Positions 1-5,521 of a DNA stretch of 6,957 nt are shown here, one piece after another. The stretch comes from Candidatus Rifleibacteriota bacterium. GTDB taxonomy: Bacteria; Riflebacteria; Ozemobacteria; Ozemobacterales; Ozemobacteraceae. Location of the stretch: contig JAFXRA010000089.1 in NCBI GenBank assembly GCA_017526725.1, positions 1 to 6,957 on the forward strand, read 5' to 3'. The notes under the pieces were generated by a model. The model saw only the letters and a program-made list of their open reading frames with translations. It was not told where the DNA came from and ran no database searches. Made by a program: the position numbers and the translations under genes. Within the stretch, counting starts at the first letter, position 1. Every line of letters begins with the position of its first letter.

Positions 1-146
1 AGGGCTAAAGCCCATACGCTATACTTTTTATGACAAATGTGTAGACTTCTCTTCTCACAGCGTAGCGAAAAACTATTTACGATTCTCAAGTTCTATAATG
101 AGTTTACGCTAAACGAAAGTTACTCTAGTTCGGTCACCCTCCCTTC
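1..146. other. Non-coding left flank with one imperfect hairpin
   Basis: No supportable gene is seen here. One frame is open from the window edge (position 2) to a TAA at 110-112, but its 36 codons resemble nothing I know; it could be the tail of an upstream gene. An imperfect inverted repeat is visible: TAGCG at 63-67 pairs with CGCTA at 107-111, and AAACT at 70-74 pairs with AGTTT at 101-105, leaving a 26-nt loop. GGGC at 2-5 and GCCC at 10-13 form a small 4-bp hairpin at the very edge. Neither is followed by a T-tract, so neither is called a terminator. Confidence 0.4.
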
Positions 147-173
147 TACGCAAAGCTAACGCTTTGCTCCCCC
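147..173 (-). repeat. REP-like stem-loop, left copy of a 27-bp exact repeat
   Basis: A 7-bp perfect stem (GCAAAGC at 150-156, GCTTTGC at 161-167) closes the 4-nt loop TAAC and is followed by CTCCCCC. On the minus strand it reads GGGGGAGC, then the stem-loop, then GTA. The same 27 bases occur without a mismatch at 5435-5461, on the other side of the lipoprotein gene and in the same orientation. A related hairpin with compensated stem changes (GCAATGC/GCATTGC) lies at 5395-5418. A GGAG-type tag before a palindrome is the usual form of REP sequences mobilised by RAYT transposases, but no such transposase is in the window, so the class is an inference. Confidence 0.7.
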
Positions 174-176
174 TTA

Positions 177-307
177 CGACTCGCTTGCCATCCTGGCGCT
201 CGCTTGCACTCCCAACATCCTGTTGGTCGTCAGTCTCGCTATTGCTCGCCAGCTCAGCGACTCGCTCACATCCTGTGGCTCGCTTGCACGCCGCCATCCT
301 TGGCGGC
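177..307. repeat. GC-rich array of four hairpins sharing one loop
   Basis: Four short inverted repeats share a TCC core loop but have different arms: GCCA/TGGC (187-197), CCAACA/TGTTGG (212-226), CACA/TGTG (267-277) and GCCGCCA/TGGCGGC (290-307, loop TCCT). The array is two direct-repeat units of 50 bp each (177-226 and 258-307). Each starts with CGACTCGCT, carries two hairpins, and has the identical 12-mer GCTCGCTTGCAC between them. The 31 bp between the units contain further CTCGCT/GCTCGC words. Loops and linkers are conserved while stems change on both sides together, which suggests the folded form matters. The region is about 62% G/C (181-300) in an AT-rich setting. Short frames crossing it on both strands are made entirely of these palindromes and are not believed to be genes. 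It lies upstream of the predicted promoter and so is probably not in the lipoprotein mRNA leader. Confidence 0.75.
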
Positions 308-387
308 AGCCACGCATAGCGGGGCAGCATCTTCAAGAAAGAAATTCAAGGGGAAGCTTTAGGACAACAACTACGCTTGCTTTGGTC

Positions 388-416
388 TTGCAAATATTTC
401 TAAAAATATTTATAAT
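388..416 (+). promoter_or_regulatory. Predicted sigma70-like promoter of the lipoprotein gene
   Basis: TTGCAA at 388-393 (4 of 6 matches to TTGACA) and a perfect TATAAT at 411-416 are separated by 17 bp. Transcription would start near 423, giving a leader of about 50 nt before the ATG at 472. Two copies of the 8-bp palindrome AAATATTT lie at 392-399 and 404-411, 12 bp apart centre to centre, overlapping the spacer and both promoter elements. They could bind a regulator or simply reflect AT richness. Positions 308-387, between the hairpin array and this promoter, show no gene or other recognisable element. Confidence 0.6.
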
Positions 417-471
417 TTAATGTGTACAAATCATTCAAACACAAAGCTGCAAAGGTTTTCAAAGCCATAAA

Positions 472-552
472 ATGTCAGGTAAAGTCAGATTATATCTTCT
501 ATCTTTTTTTACTGTCTTTTGTGCAGTCATTTTTTTCTATCTGACAGGCTGC
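472..552 (+). other. Lipoprotein signal peptide with lipobox L-T-G-C
   Basis: The n-region is M1-R6 with two basic residues. The hydrophobic core is about L7-Y23, rich in Phe and Leu. The lipobox is L24-T25-G26-C27, which is cleaved and lipidated at C27 in the standard Lgt/LspA pathway. The residues after it are C28 and S29, not Asp, so the usual inner-membrane retention signal is absent and outer-membrane or surface placement is favoured. The core is encoded across two runs of seven T (504-510 and 530-536). Confidence 0.88.
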
Positions 553-3500
553 TGTTCCAAAGGCGGTAGTGGCTTTGTTGTGGGTAATGTGGGCGGAAAT
601 AATCAGTCTGAACCAAAATATCTTGATATATATGTAAATAAAGAGGATGGTTCAGTTACTAAAACTCTGGCTCCTTCCGGCAGACTCAGTATCGAAGCTC
701 CAAAAAACACATTTCATGAAGATGTTGTTATACATTTAGTTGAAAACCAAGCTATGGGCAATGAAAGCGAAATTTTCACTGTTAGTTCTTTTATATATGC
801 AATAAGACCAGATAGAGAAGAAAAAATGGTTAAAATGCAGAATAATCCTTTGATTCTGACTTTCTTTAATGAAGAAAGATTAGAAGGAGCTGGAAACTAC
901 TATATAGGCATCAAAGAAATCGGCGACAAGGAATGGCAATTTGACAATGTTTATTCCTCGACTAATCCTATGATAAATTCCAATGGACCAAAAGGCTCTT
1001 TTGAATACAAACTTTATAAAGATAATGTCCTTGTGGCTCTATTTGCTGATTTCAATAAGAACATCAAAGATAAGCCCAAAGTTCTTTCTATGGTTGCCAG
1101 CATGCCTCATAATATCATAGAAACTTTGGACGGCAGATATAATGAAAATGCTATTGTTAAACTCTGTTTTATCGGAGATAATCTGGCTGGTCTCAAAGCT
1201 GACGATTTTCGAATAAGATTGCGCTACGCTAATTCAGCAAACAATCTGGTTAATATAAAAATAGACGGTAAAAATGCTGATTATTATTATGATACAACGA
1301 ATAAATATGAGGCTTTTGGTAAGCTTTACGCCCATTATTTCGAGTTTGTTCCAAATGCAGCCAGTTATTCGGCTAACGTAACACCTGAATTATCATTTAC
1401 CATAAATCTTAAGAATTTACAGGTAGAAGATTTTGCAAATGATTTTATAATCGAAGTTTTTAAAAACACTAATAATGTTCTTCCGTTCAACTGTTCAACT
1501 ATTCTTCATTTTGATACGAAAGAAAAAGAGTCTGACCCCGATCCACAACCAAGTCCAGAGCCGGAACCGCAACCACAACCACAACCAGGTCCAGAACCTG
1601 AACCTGTTATACAACCTCAAAATATAGCTTTTGAAGTAGATTCTAATCCAACTAATATTATTGATGCTGAAAAAAATCTCTATTATTTGAAGCCCACATT
1701 CTCTATAAGTCCAAGCCCCAGCTTTGATTTTAATGATGATGAAAAGGCTGCGATAGCCAGTGCTGTGACAGTTCTTGGTGCAGATAACTCTATTCTGACA
1801 AAAGTATGGAATAATGGAAGTCTTGTTTTGACTTTTAACAAAAACCTTAGTTCCAATACAGAATATACTCTTAGAATGGATGCTGTTAATAACCTTGAAA
1901 GACTCTCTGTCGAACCTTTCGAGCCTTTGGTTTTCAAGACGACCAACGACTATTATATTGCTTTAAGCCCAGATAATGACAATGTGTTTGTTAATGAAAA
2001 CAATCTTTATCATTGTCGACCAGGTTTTAAAATAACATCAAATATAGACCTGAATGATGCTGATAAAGCAAAGATTGCCAGTGCTGTTACTGTAGTTGGG
2101 ACTGAAGAAGCTAATGTTTCAAAGTTATGGGAAAATGACAGCCTTATTATCAGTTTCAACCAAAATTTGGCTCAGAATACCGAATATTCTGTTGCAATAA
2201 CAGAAATACCCGAAATAGAAGGCAAAAGCTTTTTAGCTTTCCAGCCTTTTGTCTTTAAAACTATAGGAGCTCTTAACTTAACATTAACAGCCGATAACGA
2301 TAATGTTTACGCGGCTATGTCACCTCTTTATCAGTGCAGACCGACTTTCACAATAACACCAAGTATGCCTCTTGGAGAAGCTGATAGAACAAAGATTGCA
2401 AATGCTGTAACTCTTTCTAATGCGGCTAATGTTGTTAAAGATTGGAACAATGAAGGCAGTCTCAGAATAACTTTCAGCCAGAATTTAAATTCTGGAACAG
2501 ATTTTACTTTATCTATGGCTGCAGTTAATGATATCAAAGGGGTAACGGTTACTCCTTTTGCAAATTCCAATTTTACAACAGTTGGAAATCTTGGCTTTAC
2601 CATTACTCCTGATGCGAATAACGTTTATACTGCTCTGGCACCACTTTACCATTGTAAACCACGTTTTACAATAACTCCAAGTATTACATTGAATGATGCA
2701 GACAAAACCAATATTGAAAACGCAGTATCAGTTATTAATTCAAATGTCACTTCAAAAGCTTGGAACGGAAACGATTTGATAATAACTTTTTCTGACAGTC
2801 TTACTCCAAATACGGCCTATACACTGTCTATGGGTGCGGTAAGCGGAATGGATAACATAAACATTACTACTTTTAATGACCAGACATTCACTACTATTCC
2901 ACAACTTACTTTTAGTATAACTTCTGCTGATACAAATGCTTTTTATGACAGTAAATTTCACTGCAATCCCACATTTACGATAACTCCAAGCTTTGCGCTT
3001 AATAGCGGAGATAAAACAACTATAGAAAATGCAATATCTGTTTCTGGTGTTAATTCCAATAATTTAAGCAAAACATGGAATGGCAACAACCTGACTTTGG
3101 GTTTTAACCAGTATATAGCAACTAGCACAGATTTTACTATTTCAATGTCGGCTATAGACAGTTTAACTGGTGTAAAAGTTACCAGTTTGGATGACTTTGA
3201 ATTTTCTACTATTCCTGATTTAATAGTTACCCTAGCAACTTCAAGCACTACTCTCGTGAAAAAAGCTGCTTCTACCACTGTTCTTCTGGTAAATGGTAAG
3301 AATTACTGTTATTGCAGCGATTCTAGTTTTACTATTTCCACAAATATGACTTTAGATAGCACTAATAAGGCTAAAATATTCGATGCCATTTCCCTTACGG
3401 GCATTGATTCAGGCCTAGTTAGCAAAAGTTGGAATGGTGAAAAAGTTGCAATCAGCTTTAACGATGAGTTGACTGCTAGCACAGGTTTCTCTATTCAAAT

Positions 3501-5334
3501 GGCGGCAATAAACGATATAAATGGAGTAACTGTAAAGCCTTTCTCTACATACAATTGCACGACCTTCTTCCATAAAGGAAAAGGAACTGATGCTGACCCG
3601 TTCACGGTATATACTCCTGCTCAGTTAGCCTGCTTAGACTTATACCCTGGCGAAGCTTATTATTACAAGCAGATGGAAAACTTAGACCTTTCTGTTTATG
3701 ATAATTGGAAGCCTATAGGTAGTTCTACTGAGAATTTACGATTTATGGGAAGCTATAATGGGAATAACAAAAATATTTCAAGTGCTGTTATCAATCATCC
3801 TAATGACAATCATGTTGGATTATTCTGTTATACAGACCGTTCATCTAGTACCCATGGTTCAATAGAAAATTTGACGTTAGAAAATTTTAACGTTAATGGA
3901 TATAACGGAGTTGGAGCATTAGCTGGTTATGCTATGAGGTGTGAGTTAAAGAATATTCAAATTAAGAATAGTACTGTTAATGGTGACAATAGAGTTGGCG
4001 GTGTGGCAGGATATGCTATTACTAATTATGACAAAGTATTAAATGTTACTGCTGAAAATATTACTGTAACATCAAGAAGTGATGCTGGAGGTTTATTTGG
4101 TTATAATCAGAATAATACAAAAGAAAATTGTGGGGTTATTAACTCAAATATAACGTCTACAGGTGGAACTTGCGGTGGAATATTTGCATACTCAACGAAT
4201 TATACAGAAGTATCAACAAATTGTTATGTAAGAAATAGTACAATTAGAGCTAAGGGGTATTGCGGTGGTTATGCAGGTTTGCTAACGAATAATAATTATG
4301 CAAATTATTTATTTGAAGGTTGTTCTGTAGAAAATTGTAAAATTATTAGAGAAAATGACGGTAATTACACTGGTGGCTTCATTGGATTAGATGATTCAAG
4401 ATTATCAGCTACATATCAGTCTTGCAATGTGGCAAGCGTTACAATTAGCTCAACAGGTAGTTATGTCGGTGGTTTTGCAGGTTCTTTTAAAGGCTTAGCT
4501 TTAAACTCTTGTAATGTTGCCAGTATTAGTATGGATACTTCAGGCAATTACATAGGCGGTCTTGTTGGTTACAATGAAGGCAGTATAACTTCTTGCTATT
4601 CAGAAAAAGTTAAAATATTGGCAAAGTCACATTCTGTAGGCGGTCTTGTTGGAATAACAGTAGCTGATAGCAATATAGAAAATTGCTATGTTTTTAAAGC
4701 AAATATTAATGTTGATGACGCTAGCCAGAATAGACAGTGCTATGGGGGGTTAGTCGGCCAATCTGCAGGAACTATAACTAAAAGTTATGTTTATCAAAGC
4801 AGTATAGATTCTTCTCAGCAGGTCGGAGGTTTAGTTGGTTATACTACAGCAGGTTCTATCAGTAAATGTTTTGTAAAAGACACCAGTGTTAAAGCATATA
4901 ATTTTGGTGTTGGCGGTATTACTGCAGCCTTGTTTGCACAGGCTCAACTTGATTCTTGTTATGTAAAAAGTTCAAATATATCTTTTACTGTAGATGCTAC
5001 TTATGATAATCATACTATAGGTGGGTTAGTTGGTTCAAATACAGCAACTATCAGCAATAGTTATCTGTATGATTCAACTGTTAGCGGTAAAACAAATTAT
5101 GGTGCACTAATAGGTTCTAATGAAGAAAGTGGCTCTGTTTCAGACTGCTTTATTACTGATGATTATGCAATCCTGATAGAAAATGATATTAGTTCAATTT
5201 CTACGACAAACTGTTATTCCAATGTAACAAATTCAGGCACTTTCAATGGCGAAACTTGGTCAACAACAAGTGCCTGGTCGAATTTTAACACTACATCATT
5301 CCCACCGCTGCTGAAAGATTTAGCAGAGCCTTGA
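472..5334 (+). CDS. Large surface lipoprotein with six Ig-like repeats and a GLUG-repeat beta-solenoid
   Basis: This 1620-residue protein is predicted to be exported, lipidated at Cys27 and held at the cell surface. Domains in order: signal peptide 1-26; Gly-rich spacer (about 31-44); a beta-rich domain at about 48-195 that vaguely recalls a ZU5-like fold (TLAPSGRLSIEAPKNTF); a second beta domain at about 200-350; a Pro/Glu/Gln hinge 354-382; six Ig-like repeats 383-1033; a GLUG entry module 1034-1114; about 15 GLUG motifs at 1115-1550; and a C-terminal tail ending in FNTTSFPPLL. ATG 472 is the first start after an in-frame TAA at 418-420 and gives a proper n-region (K4, R6). The ribosome binding site is weak: AAAGG at 451-455 is 16 nt away. 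The layout (lipid anchor, stalk, terminal solenoid) suggests binding or adhesion. No catalytic motif was recognised, so the function is inferred only. The gene appears monocistronic and converges on a second GLUG gene. Confidence 0.93.
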   Translation: MSGKVRLYLLSFFTVFCAVIFFYLTGCCSKGGSGFVVGNVGGNNQSEPKYLDIYVNKEDGSVTKTLAPSGRLSIEAPKNTFHEDVVIHLVENQAMGNESEIFTVSSFIYAIRPDREEKMVKMQNNPLILTFFNEERLEGAGNYYIGIKEIGDKEWQFDNVYSSTNPMINSNGPKGSFEYKLYKDNVLVALFADFNKNIKDKPKVLSMVASMPHNIIETLDGRYNENAIVKLCFIGDNLAGLKADDFRIRLRYANSANNLVNIKIDGKNADYYYDTTNKYEAFGKLYAHYFEFVPNAASYSANVTPELSFTINLKNLQVEDFANDFIIEVFKNTNNVLPFNCSTILHFDTKEKESDPDPQPSPEPEPQPQPQPGPEPEPVIQPQNIAFEVDSNPTNIIDAEKNLYYLKPTFSISPSPSFDFNDDEKAAIASAVTVLGADNSILTKVWNNGSLVLTFNKNLSSNTEYTLRMDAVNNLERLSVEPFEPLVFKTTNDYYIALSPDNDNVFVNENNLYHCRPGFKITSNIDLNDADKAKIASAVTVVGTEEANVSKLWENDSLIISFNQNLAQNTEYSVAITEIPEIEGKSFLAFQPFVFKTIGALNLTLTADNDNVYAAMSPLYQCRPTFTITPSMPLGEADRTKIANAVTLSNAANVVKDWNNEGSLRITFSQNLNSGTDFTLSMAAVNDIKGVTVTPFANSNFTTVGNLGFTITPDANNVYTALAPLYHCKPRFTITPSITLNDADKTNIENAVSVINSNVTSKAWNGNDLIITFSDSLTPNTAYTLSMGAVSGMDNINITTFNDQTFTTIPQLTFSITSADTNAFYDSKFHCNPTFTITPSFALNSGDKTTIENAISVSGVNSNNLSKTWNGNNLTLGFNQYIATSTDFTISMSAIDSLTGVKVTSLDDFEFSTIPDLIVTLATSSTTLVKKAASTTVLLVNGKNYCYCSDSSFTISTNMTLDSTNKAKIFDAISLTGIDSGLVSKSWNGEKVAISFNDELTASTGFSIQMAAINDINGVTVKPFSTYNCTTFFHKGKGTDADPFTVYTPAQLACLDLYPGEAYYYKQMENLDLSVYDNWKPIGSSTENLRFMGSYNGNNKNISSAVINHPNDNHVGLFCYTDRSSSTHGSIENLTLENFNVNGYNGVGALAGYAMRCELKNIQIKNSTVNGDNRVGGVAGYAITNYDKVLNVTAENITVTSRSDAGGLFGYNQNNTKENCGVINSNITSTGGTCGGIFAYSTNYTEVSTNCYVRNSTIRAKGYCGGYAGLLTNNNYANYLFEGCSVENCKIIRENDGNYTGGFIGLDDSRLSATYQSCNVASVTISSTGSYVGGFAGSFKGLALNSCNVASISMDTSGNYIGGLVGYNEGSITSCYSEKVKILAKSHSVGGLVGITVADSNIENCYVFKANINVDDASQNRQCYGGLVGQSAGTITKSYVYQSSIDSSQQVGGLVGYTTAGSISKCFVKDTSVKAYNFGVGGITAALFAQAQLDSCYVKSSNISFTVDATYDNHTIGGLVGSNTATISNSYLYDSTVSGKTNYGALIGSNEESGSVSDCFITDDYAILIENDISSISTTNCYSNVTNSGTFNGETWSTTSAWSNFNTTSFPPLLKDLAEP
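1531..1617 (+). repeat. Pro/Glu/Gln-rich hinge with CCA/CAA microsatellite
   Basis: Residues 354-382 alternate Pro with Glu, Gln, Asp or Ser (for example PEPEPQPQPQPGPEPEP). This makes an extended linker between the N-terminal domains and the Ig-like stalk. The DNA contains tandem CAACCA units near 1570-1590, a simple repeat likely to vary in length by slippage in multiples of 6 nt without breaking the frame. Confidence 0.8.
1618..3570 (+). repeat. Six tandem Ig-like repeats (Big_5/SbsA-like) in the lipoprotein
   Basis: Approximate repeat limits by residue are 383-494, 495-600, 601-706, 707-811, 812-916 and 917-1033. The four central units are 106, 106, 105 and 105 residues long, a DNA period of 315-318 nt. 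The shared pattern is L-Y-x-C-(R/K)-P-x-F-x-I-T-P-S near the start, then DK-x-x-I-x-x-AV, then K-x-W-N, L-x-I-x-F-x-x-x-L, T-x-Y-x-L-x-M-x-A-V and a closing F-x-T-T. Every copy keeps the Trp. Copy 1 has Leu in place of the Cys (YYLKP), and copy 6 has an N-terminal insertion and YCYC. The W...L-I-F...L...T-Y pattern resembles bacterial Ig-like domains of the Big_5/SbsA type; a profile search would be needed to fix the family. The likely role is a rigid stalk. Confidence 0.8.
3571..5331 (+). repeat. GLUG-motif beta-solenoid region of the lipoprotein
   Basis: An entry module at residues 1034-1114 has the form GKGTDADPFTVYTPAQL, then LDLSVYDNWKPIG and F-x-GSYNGNNKNIS, which is the usual lead-in to GLUG repeats. 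About 15 GLUG cores follow from residue 1115 to about 1550, including VGALAGYA, VGGVAGYA, AGGLFGYN, TGGFIGLD, VGGFAGSF, IGGLVGYN, VGGLVGYT and IGGLVGSN. Most repeats have a Cys-Tyr/Asn-Val step after the motif (SCNV, NCYV, KCFV, SCYV), so Cys residues would stack on one face of a right-handed solenoid. GLUG repeats are known from secreted bacterial surface proteins; the ligand here is unknown. Confidence 0.88.
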
Positions 5335-5352
5335 GGGAAAACGAAGATCTTC

Positions 5353-5388
5353 CCCCACGAAGGTGGGGAAAGTGGCTGCCGAAGGCAG
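5353..5388 (+). repeat. Two small hairpins with GAA-type loops after the lipoprotein stop
   Basis: CCCCAC (5353-5358) and GTGGGG (5363-5368) close the loop GAAG. CTGCC (5376-5380) and GGCAG (5384-5388) close the loop GAA. Both share a CGAAGG core with different arms, as in the left array where the loop read on the minus strand is GGA. Neither stem is followed by a T-run, so termination is possible but not of the classical intrinsic type. GGGAA at 5335-5339, just after the stop, could pair with TTCCC at 5350-5354 and compete with the first hairpin. Confidence 0.6.
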
Positions 5389-5394
5389 ACGAAA

Positions 5395-5461
5395 GGGGGA
5401 GCAATGCTTAAGCATTGCGTTAAAACTTAGAATTTACGCAAAGCTAACGCTTTGCTCCCCC
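5395..5461. repeat. Inverted pair of REP-like stem-loops (BIME-like)
   Basis: Two 31-nt arms (5395-5425 and 5431-5461) are inverted copies of each other, with 24 of 31 positions complementary by hand alignment around a 5-nt centre (CTTAG). Each arm also folds on its own: GCAATGC-TTAA-GCATTGC at 5401-5418 and GCAAAGC-TAAC-GCTTTGC at 5438-5455. Both carry GGGGGAGC at the outer end. The right arm contains the 27-bp exact copy of 147-173. The arrangement can form either two hairpins or one long hairpin or cruciform, as in paired REP elements (BIMEs). It sits between two convergent genes, the usual location for such elements. Confidence 0.7.
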
Positions 5462-5483
5462 CTCAGCTTCACTACATTCAGCA

Positions 5484-5505
5484 GCTCCCCCGCAAACAGG
5501 GGAGC
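5484..5505. repeat. GCTCCCC/GGGGAGC hairpin in the convergent intergenic region
   Basis: A perfect 7-bp stem, GCTCCCC (5484-5490) and GGGGAGC (5499-5505), encloses an 8-nt loop. It lies 16 bp from the minus-strand stop at 5522-5524 and could help end transcription of that gene, but no T-run follows on either strand. CCTCAGCTTC at 5461-5470 next to it, followed by an AGCTCCCC arm, resembles the CCTCAG...AGCTCCCC repeats that I recall from genomes of gut anaerobes. That likeness is from memory and unverified. Confidence 0.55.
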
Positions 5506-5521
5506 ATCATTAGAAGGGCTA

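Noticed and set aside
94..99. TATAAT as a second promoter
   Set aside because: No -35 element at 16-18 bp and no gene begins downstream before the repeats.
2..112. Frame open from the left edge, possible C-terminus of an upstream gene
   Set aside because: Only 36 codons with no recognisable motif; it cannot be supported, though it cannot be excluded.
177..307. CRISPR array
   Set aside because: Repeats are hairpins with varying arms, only two 50-bp units, with no identical repeats separated by uniform unique spacers and no cas genes.
109..336. 75-codon minus-strand frame across the GC-rich hairpin array
   Set aside because: It has no ribosome binding site and nearly all of it is palindromic repeat; open frames arise easily in such GC-rich repeats. 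No recognisable domain is present.
223..420. 65-codon plus-strand frame running from the array into the promoter
   Set aside because: It overlaps repeat DNA and the TATAAT box and has no start signal or domain.
1683..3278. Several minus-strand frames of 69-106 codons inside the lipoprotein gene
   Set aside because: They recur in step with the Ig-like repeats, so they are antisense shadows of the same repeated codons, without ribosome binding sites.
5353..5368. Intrinsic terminator of the lipoprotein gene
   Set aside because: The stem is good but is followed by GAAAGTGG, not a T-run.
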